A DNA stretch of 32,833 nt from Chloroflexota bacterium (GCA_028872875.1 JAGWOC010000034.1:1-32833), one strand, 5' to 3'. Positions 24,325 through 32,286 are shown, counted from the stretch's first letter. Numbers and translations: made by a program. Notes: generated from the sequence alone by a model not told the origin.

Positions 24325-24912
24325 TCAGTTCAGGTCGATCGTCGTGTCCGTGATCGCCGCCGGGGTCGTGCGCTGGATCACCATGTACGAGCCGCTCGGC
24401 GGCTTGATCTCCAGCGTGAACGTCGCGTTCGTGCCGATCGTCACGGCCGACATCGCCGACTGCGTCGTGTCGATGCCGACCTCGAACAGCTCGCCCGGCT
24501 GCAGCAGCTTGTCGCTGTTGCCGACGAGCGCCGTCGCCGTGTACGTCACGTTGTTGACCGACGTCGACGAGTCGATGTAGCTGATCACCGTCCGGTTCGT
24601 CGTCGCCGCCGGGTCCAGGTTGACGGCGTCGCCGCCGGCCGCCAGCGCCACGTCGAACGTCAGCTTCGTGATCTTCGTGCCGTTCGATGTCGCGATGACG
24701 CCGCTCGACAGCTCCATCGTGCCCCGCGTCTTCGCCAGCCCCGCGTACACCGCCTCCTTGCCCCGCTCGGAGCTGAAGAGGCCGGTGGACAGGACGACGA
24801 AGGCGAAGACCGCCGCCACCACGACGAACGCGATCAGGATGATCGCCGTCTCGAGACCTGTCACGCCATGTTCGTCTCGCATCCGGCGAGCCCGCGCGAT
24901 AATCGTCCTCAT
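24325..24912 (-). CDS. Archaellin-like protein (archaeal-type flagellin)
   Basis: The 195-residue product has a class III signal peptide: a basic n-region RARRMRDEHG, then VTGLETAIILIAFVVVAAVFAFVVLSTGLFSSERGKE. This is the canonical archaellin N-terminus, normally cleaved by an archaeal-type prepilin peptidase. The C-terminus FTLEIKPPSGSYMVIQRTTP also matches archaellins. The gene is alone: no ArlI, ArlJ, ArlG, ArlF or peptidase gene is in the window. GGAAGGAT precedes the ATG. It could be part of an archaellum or archaellum-like surface filament encoded elsewhere. A longer start would add a non-conserved 56-residue N-terminus and was rejected. Confidence 0.92.
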   Translation of the reverse strand: MRTIIARARRMRDEHGVTGLETAIILIAFVVVAAVFAFVVLSTGLFSSERGKEAVYAGLAKTRGTMELSSGVIATSNGTKITKLTFDVALAAGGDAVNLDPAATTNRTVISYIDSSTSVNNVTYTATALVGNSDKLLQPGELFEVGIDTTQSAMSAVTIGTNATFTLEIKPPSGSYMVIQRTTPAAITDTTIDLN

Positions 24913-25113
24913 GATCCTTCCCCCCTGCTTCGTACCGGCTTCCAGATCCGGGCATCCCGCTGTATACAGCTCGGACGCCGGGACTCCACGCAGGGCTTGT
25001 CGTACCGGTGCGCCGGCCAGGACATAGGGAGAACCCTGATCTCTTGGAAAGATTGGCGGGCGGCGGCGATCCCGCGTCACGGCGCGCTGCGCGGAGACGC
25101 GCCGACCGGCCCG

Positions 25114-26466
25114 CTACGGCCGTTCGATGAGCTGGATGGAAACGCCGTTCGCGGCGCTCTTATTGATGCGCGCGACGCGCGTGCCCGCCCAGACGCCGGG
25201 CTCCGGGTCCGAGACCGGCACGCCCTTCGCGCGCAGGTCCGTGACCGCTGCGTCCAGGTCGTCGACCGCCAGCGCCAGCGAGAACATGCCCGGACCGCGT
25301 TCGGCGAGCGCGCGGGCGATGCGGTGGCCCTCGGCCAGCGGCTGCACCAGCTCGATGAAGCAGTTGCCGGCGGGGATGTCCGCGAGCCGCATGTGCGTGC
25401 CTTCGGGCGTGACGATCTGGCGCGTGCCCAGGCCGAGCACGTCGCGCCAGCGCGCCGCGCCCGCCTCGGCATCCTGCGTCGCCAGCACCAGGTGGTCGAG
25501 CGCGGTCAGTGCGAAGCTCCGGCGCTCGAGCGCGCGATCGTAGGCAGCGCCCTGCGGCAGGCGGGACTCCGGCCGGAAGGACTCCGGTGTGTGCTCGATG
25601 AGCAGCGTCGGCACGCCGTGCGTCCGCTCGCCCTTCACCGTCGCCACGAGCGTGCCCGGCTTGATGCCGGGCCGCGGCCCCGACGTCTCGATGCCCGCTT
25701 CGCGCAGCCGCGCGCACGCGGCGCTCAGGTCCTCTACTCCCCAGGCGACACCCCACAGCCGGTCCCGCTTGCCCAGCCCCTCCTGTGTCTGCACGGCACC
25801 ACCGCTGATCTCGACGGTAATGTCGTCAAGCCGAAAGAACAGGATGCGCGCGTTGCGCTCGGGGAACGTGCGGTCGAGCGCCAGGCGCGCTTCGAGTACG
25901 TCGCCCCAGAGCTGGCGCGCCACCTCCATCTCCGGCGACAGGACGACCAGGTGGTCGATCCGCCGCACGGCACGCCCGCCGGCAGCCGACGCGATCGGCG
26001 CGGGCGGCAGCGCTTCGGCGGGTGAGTAGTGCTGGATGAAGAACAGGCGGACGCCGTGGGTCGACGCGACACGCACCTGCGCGTTGCGCCAGGCGCGGCG
26101 CGCGCCCGTCGCCTCGTCGGTACCGCTGCCGTCGGCCGGGTCCAGCACGTCGAGTCCGCGGCGGCGCATCTCGCGCGCCGTCGCTTCGACATCGTCGACG
26201 CCGAGCGCCAGCGCGTACAGCCCCTCACCGTGCTCGTCCAAGAAGCGCGAGAGCTCGCCGGCCCAGCGTCCGTCGCGCTTGCCGCCACCGAGCGCGAGCA
26301 GCTCCACGTACGTGTTGTCGATGCGGAACAGCGTGTTGCGCGTACCATACGCCGGGTGCGACCCCCGCCACGAAGGCTCCCGCCCCAGCAGTGCGGCATA
26401 GTCCGCCGTCGCCGCATCGAGGTCCCGCACCGCGATGACGAGGTGGTCGAGCCGCAGGCGCGTCAT
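25114..26466 (-). CDS. Multi-domain VOC (glyoxalase/dioxygenase-fold) protein
   Basis: The 450-residue protein is built of VOC modules. The first begins LRLDHLVIAVRDLDAATADYAALLG, the second VRRIDHLVVLSPEMEVARQLWGDVL, and the third ALDHLVLATQDAEAGAARWRDVLGLG. Each is followed by a beta-strand ligand region, for example VSIQLIERP. VOC folds bind metal and catalyse isomerisations, epimerisations or ring cleavage. The ATG overlaps the stop of the epimerase gene (ATGA), so the two are translationally coupled. That suggests a role near methylmalonyl-CoA or a related ester, but no reaction can be assigned. A far longer in-frame start would run through the neighbouring genes and is rejected. Confidence 0.85.
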   Translation of the reverse strand: MTRLRLDHLVIAVRDLDAATADYAALLGREPSWRGSHPAYGTRNTLFRIDNTYVELLALGGGKRDGRWAGELSRFLDEHGEGLYALALGVDDVEATAREMRRRGLDVLDPADGSGTDEATGARRAWRNAQVRVASTHGVRLFFIQHYSPAEALPPAPIASAAGGRAVRRIDHLVVLSPEMEVARQLWGDVLEARLALDRTFPERNARILFFRLDDITVEISGGAVQTQEGLGKRDRLWGVAWGVEDLSAACARLREAGIETSGPRPGIKPGTLVATVKGERTHGVPTLLIEHTPESFRPESRLPQGAAYDRALERRSFALTALDHLVLATQDAEAGAARWRDVLGLGTRQIVTPEGTHMRLADIPAGNCFIELVQPLAEGHRIARALAERGPGMFSLALAVDDLDAAVTDLRAKGVPVSDPEPGVWAGTRVARINKSAANGVSIQLIERP

Positions 26467-26867
26467 GAGGGGATCGGCTCGCACAGCTCGACGAGCGTCC
26501 CGTCCATCGCGCCCGGATGCAAGAAGCAGATGCGCCCCGCGATGCCGATGCGCGGCTCCTGGTCGATCAGCTCCACCTGCATCTTCTGCAGCGCCCGCAG
26601 GTCGCGGTCCACGTCGTCGACCTCGAAGCAGACGTGGTGCAGGCCCTCGCCGCGGCGGTCGAGGAAGCGGGCGACGCCGTTGTCGCCGACGACCGGCTGG
26701 AGCAGCTCGATCTCGCTGTCCCCGAGCGTCAGCAGCGCGGCGCGCACGCCCTGGTCGTCCATCGTCTGGACCTTGTGGACGGGCAGCCCCAGCGTGTCGC
26801 GATAGAACCCGAGCGCCTGCTCGATGTCCCGCACGACGACCCCGACGTGGTGCACCTTCTTGATCAT
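26463..26867 (-). CDS. mce: Methylmalonyl-CoA epimerase
   Basis: The 134-residue VOC enzyme starts KKVHHVGVVVRDIEQALGFY and has the metal-ligand pattern of methylmalonyl-CoA epimerase: His in VHHVGV, His in EGLHHVCFEVDD, and Glu in TLVELCE, with FLDRRGEG and FLHPGAMDGTLVE. It converts (S)- to (R)-methylmalonyl-CoA, the form used by the B12-dependent mutase. TACACT ends eight bases before the ATG with no ribosome site, consistent with a leaderless message. The pathway's carboxylase subunit (pccB) is elsewhere in the window; the mutase is not seen. Confidence 0.93.
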   Translation of the reverse strand: MIKKVHHVGVVVRDIEQALGFYRDTLGLPVHKVQTMDDQGVRAALLTLGDSEIELLQPVVGDNGVARFLDRRGEGLHHVCFEVDDVDRDLRALQKMQVELIDQEPRIGIAGRICFLHPGAMDGTLVELCEPIPS

Positions 26868-26996
26868 GCGTGCGGAGTGTAGCGAAGCCGATCCGTAACC
26901 GGAATGGAGCACGCGGATGGGAGGCGAGCCGGACGGCGGCGCCGCCCGCGGGCGGCACACGGCGCGGCCATCGGTGCACGCGGACCGCGGCGGGCG

Positions 26997-27455
26997 CTAG
27001 GCCGCCGCCTTCGTCGCGAACTCCTGGATCGCCGGGATGTGCTCGCGGTAGTGGCCGTAGCTGCTGGCCTCGAGCAGGCGGTTCGCCGTCTTGCCCTCGC
27101 CGAAGCGATCCTCGGGCAACGCCATTGCGGCGCGCAGGTAGTTGGCGAACGACTGCTTGAGGTCCGCGACGACGGTCGAGGGGTTCTGCGCGGCCATCGC
27201 TGCGGTGAAGCGCGCGTTCCAGGCATCGGCGTCGCTGTAGTCCACGCCCTCCGGCGTCGGGCGCTCGCCGCGCGCCATGCGCTGCAGGGCGCCGGTCATC
27301 GTGTGCTGCCAGCCGGCGATATGCGCGAGGATATCCTTCACGCTCCACGAGCCGTAGAACACCGTTGCCATCGCCCTGTCGTCGAGCTTCGCGAAGGACG
27401 CCAGCAGCTCCTGAAAGCCGCGCTCCGCCTCGTTGATCGTCGTCTGCTTGTCCAC
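26997..27455 (-). CDS. DinB/ClbS-DfsB-like four-helix protein
   Basis: The 152-residue protein has the DinB/YfiT-type four-helix fold: GSWSVKDILAHIAGWQHTM, which holds the first His, then SSYGHYREHIPAI, with two more His typical of the metal site. The ClbS/DfsB branch includes self-protection proteins against colibactin and related unknowns; DinB relatives include thiol transferases such as bacillithiol enzymes. AGGAG seven bases upstream supports the GTG start. It faces away from the tRNA-Val gene. Exact role is unknown. Confidence 0.82.
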   Translation of the reverse strand: MDKQTTINEAERGFQELLASFAKLDDRAMATVFYGSWSVKDILAHIAGWQHTMTGALQRMARGERPTPEGVDYSDADAWNARFTAAMAAQNPSTVVADLKQSFANYLRAAMALPEDRFGEGKTANRLLEASSYGHYREHIPAIQEFATKAAA

Positions 27456-27815
27456 GTCGGTCTCCTGTCGTTCTCTCCTAGTGTACTGCTTCCGAATTGG
27501 CGTGAGTGGACGCGGTCCGGAGCCCGGACGGGCCGTCGGCGCCGAGCGCAGCCGCCCCCGGCTGTGCGTGCGGCGAAGCCGGACCGACGCGGTAGCCAGC
27601 CTCGTCTGTCGGACTTCCGCCGCATGCGAGGCCTCCCAGCGAGCCGCCACGATTGAGAGGCGTTGGCGGCTCCGCACGAGTGTGCCTTGCCCCGCGAGTA
27701 TACCGACGTACCCGGCCTTCGGCGGCCATGTATCGCCGGAGCGCCGCTCCGGTATCGACACTTGCGACCGGCGACGGGCGCTGCCTACCATGGGCGCGCG
27801 TTGGTCGGCACGCCG
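27456..27815. other. Intergenic region before tRNA-Val
   Basis: This stretch holds no convincing gene. The only signal I can support is the tRNA-Val promoter near its right end. The rest is GC-rich sequence with short frames that have no recognisable family features. Confidence 0.6.
27762..27791 (+). promoter_or_regulatory. Promoter of tRNA-Val
   Basis: TTGCGA (27762-27767) and TACCAT (27786-27791) are 18 bases apart and lie 24 bases before the tRNA. They match the core of the sigma-A consensus. Confidence 0.6.
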
Positions 27816-27892
27816 GGGCGATTAGCTCAGTTGGTCAGAGCGTCTCGCTTACACCGAGAAGGTCGCAGGTTCGAGCCCTGCATCGCCCACCA
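27816..27892 (+). tRNA. tRNA-Val (anticodon TAC)
   Basis: Acceptor GGGCGAT/ATCGCCC, D arm GCTCAGTTGGTCAGAGC, anticodon stem TCTCG/CGAGA with loop CTTACAC (anticodon TAC), T arm AGGTTCGAGCCCT, discriminator A and encoded CCA complete a canonical tRNA. Confidence 0.96.
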
Positions 27893-27927
27893 CTCTCGCC
27901 GCCGGAGCGCCCGCAGCCGCGCGTCAA

Positions 27928-27954
27928 CGGTATACCACGCCCTCCGCCTCGCCC
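27928..27954 (-). repeat. Copy 1 of a 27-bp repeat that can encode a GEAEGVVYR tail
   Basis: This 27-base block differs at a single base from the one at 29130-29156. On the minus strand both read GGCGAGGCGGAGGG, one variable base, then GTGGTATACCG. In copy 1 the minus-strand frame gives TPGEAEGVVYR and then a stop, as in the end of the acetolactate-synthase-like gene. No full gene lies upstream in that frame, so this copy is intergenic or a decayed gene end. Confidence 0.65.
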
Positions 27955-28008
27955 GGAGTCTCCTTCGCCCAGGTGACGGCTGCACGCGCCGGGTCCGCGG
28001 GACGCCCG

Positions 28009-28215
28009 TCACGCCGTTGCGGCCAGGTGCTGCTCCGCGCAGTGGCGGGCCGAGTGCTCGGTGAAGTGCACGTGCCGGCACGACCACGCGACACGCCCGC
28101 CGCGTAGGACGACGGCCTGATACCCGCCCCCGCTCCCCGCGACGCCCGGCTCTGCGCCTGCCTCTTCCGCGCTGGCGGGAGCGTCCGTCGCGGCCGGGCC
28201 CGCGCCCACGCTCAC
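28009..28215 (-). CDS. Small hypothetical protein with Cys/His tail
   Basis: A possible 68-residue product. The first 30 residues are Ala/Gly-rich. The C-terminal half YQAVVLRGGRVAWSCRHVHFTEHSARHCAEQHL has a protein-like pattern with Trp, two Cys and several His, which could bind a metal. The start is GTG with no clear ribosome site. It lies on the same strand as the CPxC and hemerythrin genes. Family not recognised, so confidence is limited. Confidence 0.45.
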   Translation of the reverse strand: MSVGAGPAATDAPASAEEAGAEPGVAGSGGGYQAVVLRGGRVAWSCRHVHFTEHSARHCAEQHLAATA

Positions 28216-28262
28216 AGCGCGTCCGCGCAGCCGGGCCGGGGCAACCGCGCATCAACTGCCAT

Positions 28263-28535
28263 CTACGACCTCTCGGGGACCGCCTCGATGCGCAGTTCGC
28301 CCCCCTGGGCGCGCGCGGCCGCGTCCAGCCGTCCCCACACCCCGCGGAACTCCTCGATCAGGTCGTGAGCGAGCAGCGGCGCGTGGAACAACGGCTCGCA
28401 CTCGACCTCGCCCCGCGCCAGACAGTCGTGCCGGAGCGCTTCCTGGGCAGCCAGGATCTGCGCGAGGGTCACCTCATACCGTTGGCCGCACTGCGGGCAG
28501 GGCAGCCGCACCGCGACCGCCCTGAGCACGTCCAT
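28263..28535 (-). CDS. Small CPxC-motif protein
   Basis: The 90-residue protein begins VRLPCPQCGQRYEVTLAQIL; CPQC is a single CxxC, as in half a zinc ribbon. A further Cys occurs in HDCLARGEVECEP. Its ATG overlaps the hemerythrin stop by one base (TGATG), so the two are translated together. It may help the hemerythrin, for example as a metal- or redox-linked partner. No known family could be named with confidence. Confidence 0.7.
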   Translation of the reverse strand: MDVLRAVAVRLPCPQCGQRYEVTLAQILAAQEALRHDCLARGEVECEPLFHAPLLAHDLIEEFRGVWGRLDAAARAQGGELRIEAVPERS

Positions 28536-29065
28536 CAGCCGGCCCCCTTGGCAGCACCCTGCGAGCGTCCCGGGGCATGGGCCTTCGCCTCGTGCGCGGC
28601 TGCCTCCATCGCCTCGAACATCTGCCGCGCCTCCTTCTCGCCGAGGCGTTCGTCCAGGATGGGCAGGTATACTTCCTCCTCCTTGGCGAAGTGCACCTTG
28701 ACCAGCGCGTAGAGGCCGTACAGCACGCGCCGAAGCTCTCTGGATTCCGCCTCGCCGCTGCTCAGCCGCGCGCGCAGCGCCCCCAGCTCGTCCGTGAGCT
28801 GGCCCACCTCCACGTGGTCACGGCTCATTGTCGCGGTGGCCTCGCGCGCGCCCAGCACCCGGCCAACGACCGGGTACAACGCGGCCTCCTCCGCCTTGGC
28901 GTGGGGGATCAGGTGCCCGCTGAGGAAGTCGTACGCCGCATCGACGGCCCGCCGGACGTCGGCAGGCGACCCCTCATCGACGGCGTCGGCCGCCGCGCGC
29001 AGCGACTCGACGTGGGGGAACAGCTCCCTGTGCTCGTCGCGCAGTGGCTGGGTGATGGTGGACAT
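28535..29065 (-). CDS. Hemerythrin-type (HHE) protein
   Basis: The 176-residue protein has the HHE diiron motifs in order: LRDEHRELFPHV, HLIPHAKAEEAALYP, MSRDHVEVG and VKVHFAKEEEVYLPILDERL. Proteins of this family bind O2 or NO, sense redox state or repair iron-sulfur clusters. GGAGG at good distance supports the ATG. It is the first gene of a two-gene unit with the CPxC protein. With NnrS, the copper oxidase and the DevS-like kinase it adds to the oxygen/NO theme of the window; a direct link is not shown. Confidence 0.88.
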   Translation of the reverse strand: MSTITQPLRDEHRELFPHVESLRAAADAVDEGSPADVRRAVDAAYDFLSGHLIPHAKAEEAALYPVVGRVLGAREATATMSRDHVEVGQLTDELGALRARLSSGEAESRELRRVLYGLYALVKVHFAKEEEVYLPILDERLGEKEARQMFEAMEAAAHEAKAHAPGRSQGAAKGAG

Positions 29066-29100
29066 GGCAACCTCCGTGTGACCGCTATCCGGCCCCTGAC

Positions 29101-29156
29101 GCTGAAGCCCGGGCGAAGGCCGCCCCTACCGGTATACCACACCCTCCGCCTCGCCC
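29101..29156 (-). repeat. Palindromic repeat with copy 2 of the 27-bp block, overlapping a gene's 3' end
   Basis: Bases 29130-29156 match 27928-27954 at 26 of 27 positions and contain the palindrome GGTATACC. Together with the GCTGAAGCCCGGGCGAAGG block at 29101-29119 it can form an imperfect hairpin (GGGCGAAGGC with GCCTCGCCC). It supplies the last nine codons and stop of the acetolactate-synthase-like gene. Confidence 0.6.
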
Positions 29157-30766
29157 AGCGTCTCGGTCAGGCGGCGGTTCTCGCGATAGTCCACGGGCAC
29201 GGCGATCACGGACGGCTCGTCGAGGCTCAGCGCCCGCGCCAGCGTGGGCGCGAAGTCCCCTGCCCGCTCGACCTGGAAGCCGGCGATGCCGAACGACCGC
29301 GCGAGCGCCGCGATGTCCGGGTTGCCGAACTCGACGCCGAACGACCGCCCGAACTGCCGCTCCTGCTTCCAGCGGATGACGCCGTAGTGGCCATCGACCC
29401 AGATCACCGTCACGAAGTTCGTCTTCAGCCGGCGCGCCGTCTCCAGCTCCTGCACGTTCATCAGGAAGCCGCCGTCGCCCGTGACGACGACCGCGCGCCG
29501 GCCCGGCTCCGCGAGCTTGGCCGCGATGCCGCCCGGCACGCCGATGCCCATCGTCGCGAAGCCGTTCGAGATGATGATGCCGTTCGGCCGCTCGACGAGA
29601 AACAGCCGCGCGAGCCAGAGCTTGTGCGCGCCGACATCGCTGATCACCGTGTCCTCCGGCCCCAGTACGCGCCGCATGTCGGCGATGATGCGCTGCGGTT
29701 TCATCGGCATAGCGTCGTCCGCCGCGTGCAGGTCAAGCTCCGCCACGACGAGACGCTTGAGGTGCGAGTCGTCCGCCGGCGCGGCCCGCGGCGGGCAGAG
29801 GTCGGCGAGCGCCGCCAGTGCGTCCCCGATCTCTGAGACGATCTCGACCTCCGGCTGGTAGCGGTCGTCGACCTCCGCCGGCAGCGTGTCCACGTGGATG
29901 ATGCGCTTGCCGCCGTCCGGGTTCCAGAGGCGCGGCGACAGCTCCACCAGGTCGTAGCCGACGGCGAGCACGACATCGGCGCCGGCGAGGCCGCACGCCT
30001 CGTAGTCGCGGTTCTGGAGTCCGATGGTGAGGCGCGCGAGCGGGTTCGCGGCGCCCATGACGCCCTTGCCCATGAACGTGTTCGCGGCAGGTATGCCGGC
30101 GCGGGCCGCGAAGGCGCGCAGCGCATCGGACGCGCGCCGCCGCACGACGCCGTTGCCGGCGAGGATCATCGGCTGGCGCGCATCGCAGAGCAGCGCCGCG
30201 GCGCGGCGGAGCTCCTCCGCGCCGGGCCGTGGGTACGTCTCCGGCGTGGCACCGAGCGGCGCGCCCTCCGTCTCCTCCGCCGCAACGTCCTCCGGCAGCT
30301 CGATGTGGGTCGCCCCCGGCTTCTCGCCCTGGGCGCGCTTGAACGCCTTGCGCACGACCTCCGGGACGATCTCCGGCAGCAGTACCCGCGCCTGCCACTT
30401 CGTGATCGGTGCGAACAACGCTTGCGTGTCGACGTACTGGTGCGACTCCTTGTGCATGCGCCGCAGCGAGACCTGCCCCGTGATCGCGACGAGCGGCGCG
30501 TGGTCGAGGTACGCGTCGGCGATCCCGGTCGGGAGGTTCGTCGCGCCCGGGCCGAGCGTCGAGAGGCAGACGCCGGCGCGCCCGGTGAGCCGCCCGTACA
30601 CGTCGGCCATCAGCGCGGCGCCCTGCTCGTGGCGCGTCGCCACGAAGGTGATGCGGCTGTCGGCGAGCGCGTCGAGGAGCGTCAGGATCTCCTCGCCCGG
30701 GATGCCGAAGATGTACTCCACCCCTTCGGCTTCCAGGCAACGCACGAGCAAGTCGGCCGCCCTCAT
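29126..30766 (-). CDS. Acetolactate synthase-like TPP enzyme, large subunit type
   Basis: The 546-residue enzyme belongs to the acetohydroxyacid/acetolactate synthase family: N-terminal PYR domain with GIPGEE and the catalytic Glu47 in RHEQGA, a middle domain, and the TPP/PP domain with GDGGFLMNVQELETARRL. In the usual GDG...NN motif the Mg-ligand Asn appears to be Asp (VIWVDGHYG). No regulatory (IlvH) subunit is nearby, so it may be a catabolic acetolactate or related 2-oxo-acid-coupling enzyme. GGGAG precedes the second ATG and MRAADLLVRCLEAEGVEYIFG matches family N-termini, so I chose that start. The C-terminus GEAEGVVYR is unusual and comes from a repeated sequence. Confidence 0.9.
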   Translation of the reverse strand: MRAADLLVRCLEAEGVEYIFGIPGEEILTLLDALADSRITFVATRHEQGAALMADVYGRLTGRAGVCLSTLGPGATNLPTGIADAYLDHAPLVAITGQVSLRRMHKESHQYVDTQALFAPITKWQARVLLPEIVPEVVRKAFKRAQGEKPGATHIELPEDVAAEETEGAPLGATPETYPRPGAEELRRAAALLCDARQPMILAGNGVVRRRASDALRAFAARAGIPAANTFMGKGVMGAANPLARLTIGLQNRDYEACGLAGADVVLAVGYDLVELSPRLWNPDGGKRIIHVDTLPAEVDDRYQPEVEIVSEIGDALAALADLCPPRAAPADDSHLKRLVVAELDLHAADDAMPMKPQRIIADMRRVLGPEDTVISDVGAHKLWLARLFLVERPNGIIISNGFATMGIGVPGGIAAKLAEPGRRAVVVTGDGGFLMNVQELETARRLKTNFVTVIWVDGHYGVIRWKQERQFGRSFGVEFGNPDIAALARSFGIAGFQVERAGDFAPTLARALSLDEPSVIAVPVDYRENRRLTETLGEAEGVVYR

Positions 30767-30802
30767 GTCCATCTCCCATGTCCCGCGCCGGGGCGCGCGA
30801 CG

Positions 30803-32161
30803 CTACACGTACGTCCAGTCGGGCTGCTTGCGCCCGTACTCCTCGTCGAACGTGAAGCCCTCGCCCGGACGGTAGTCCGTGATTTTTGGCAGCACGAGGT
30901 CGTGACGGCGCTGGCAGGTCCCCGACAGGTGCGCCGCGAACTCGTCCGGAAACGCGTCGAGGATGCTCCCCGCGACGAGCTGCTCAGACGTCGCCAGGTA
31001 ACACCGCTGGCCGTTGGTCACCCATGTCGCCGTCTCGGCGATCTCCTCGACCTCGTGCGGGTGCGCCGTCCCCGCCATCAGCCGCTCCAGCCGCTCGCTG
31101 ATGCGCCCGGAGCCGAGCTTGCACGGCGGGCACTGGTTGCACGACTCGACGTGCAGGAAGTGCGAGAACATCTCCGCCACCTTCACCATGCAGGCGGTCT
31201 CGTCGAAGACGATAAAACCGCCCGAGCCCAGCGCCGAGCCCGCCTCCCGCATCGAGTCGAACCCCAGCGGCGTATCCAGCCGGCCGGCGGTGATGACGCG
31301 GCCCGCGAGGCCCGGGAACACCGCCTTCACCGCACGCCCTGCCGCCACGCCGCCGGCGGCGTCGATCAGCGCCCGCAGCGTCATGCCGAGCGGCAGCTCG
31401 CGCACGACGGGCCGCCGCACGTCGCCGAGCACCGTGAACACCATCGTCCCGGGCGTGTCGGCGGTGCCGAAGCTGCGGAACCACTCCGGCCCGCGCGCGA
31501 TGATCTGCGGCACGTGGGAGAGCGTCTCGACGTTGTTGACGCACGTCGGGTTGCTGTCCTCCTCGCTCGGGCCGCCGTAGGCGCCGGTGAACAGCCCGTG
31601 CAGGTACGGTGGCAGCACGCGCGGCAGCGGCAGGCCGCCCTCGATCACCGCGAGCAGCGCCTTCTCCTCGCCGAACAGATACTCGTCCGGCCCCCACACG
31701 ATCTCGATGTTCGACGCCATCGGCGTCTCGTCCCGCAGCTCGTGCAGCGCCCGCTCGAGGCCCGCGAGCATCGGCGCGAAGGCCTTCTTGACGCCGATGA
31801 ACGCGCCCTTCGCGCCGATCACCTGCGCGGCGATCGCGAGGCCCTCGATGACCTGATACGGGTTGTGGCGCAGGAGCATGCGGTCCTTGAACGTCCCCGG
31901 CTCGCCCTCGGCGCCGTTGCAGACGACGTACTTCGTGTGGGCATCGCTGCGACGCAGGCTCTGCCACTTGAACGCGGTGGGGAAGCCGGCGCCGCCACGC
32001 CCCCGCAGGCCGGCGCGGCGGATGACGTCGATGATCTCATCGGGATCGCTCCTGGCGGCCTGCTCGTACGCGGCGACGCCGCCCCGCCGCCGGTACTCGG
32101 CCAGCGACGTCACCGGCTCCCCGGTCAAGACGATGCCCGATGCTGATCCCTGCGCGGCCAT
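30803..32161 (-). CDS. NuoF-like NADH-binding flavoprotein (complex I 51-kDa family)
   Basis: The 452-residue protein is a NuoF-family subunit: GRGGAGFP (NADH/FMN glycine motif, near residue 54), NGAEGEPGTFKDR, the ESCNQCPPCKLGSGR cluster giving three Cys ligands, and a fourth Cys in RCYLAT for the 4Fe-4S centre. NuoF passes electrons from NADH through FMN to an Fe-S chain. No NuoE or NuoG is adjacent, so it may belong to a hydrogenase, formate dehydrogenase or another NAD-linked complex, or be an orphan. GGGAGG eight bases upstream of the ATG supports the start. The acetolactate synthase-like gene follows 36 bases downstream. Confidence 0.92.
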   Translation of the reverse strand: MAAQGSASGIVLTGEPVTSLAEYRRRGGVAAYEQAARSDPDEIIDVIRRAGLRGRGGAGFPTAFKWQSLRRSDAHTKYVVCNGAEGEPGTFKDRMLLRHNPYQVIEGLAIAAQVIGAKGAFIGVKKAFAPMLAGLERALHELRDETPMASNIEIVWGPDEYLFGEEKALLAVIEGGLPLPRVLPPYLHGLFTGAYGGPSEEDSNPTCVNNVETLSHVPQIIARGPEWFRSFGTADTPGTMVFTVLGDVRRPVVRELPLGMTLRALIDAAGGVAAGRAVKAVFPGLAGRVITAGRLDTPLGFDSMREAGSALGSGGFIVFDETACMVKVAEMFSHFLHVESCNQCPPCKLGSGRISERLERLMAGTAHPHEVEEIAETATWVTNGQRCYLATSEQLVAGSILDAFPDEFAAHLSGTCQRRHDLVLPKITDYRPGEGFTFDEEYGRKQPDWTYV

Positions 32162-32286
32162 TTGCTCGCCTCCCTGCTCACCGTCCCGGCGTCTTCCGGT
32201 GCTGATCCCGTATGAAGATAGCGAATGCGCCGACGTTCTGTTGCCGCGCACACGCCCGCATCGGATGATGCGCCGGCCGGCAATGG

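Noticed and set aside
26467-27348. In-frame upstream extension of the VOC protein
   Set aside because: It runs out of frame through the epimerase and DinB-like genes and has no protein-like pattern. The ATG at 26466 overlaps the epimerase stop as expected for coupled genes.
27827-28255. A 142-codon minus-strand frame covering tRNA-Val and the small Cys/His gene
   Set aside because: It overlaps a confident tRNA, is Arg-rich without domain features, and conflicts with a more protein-like frame at 28009-28215.
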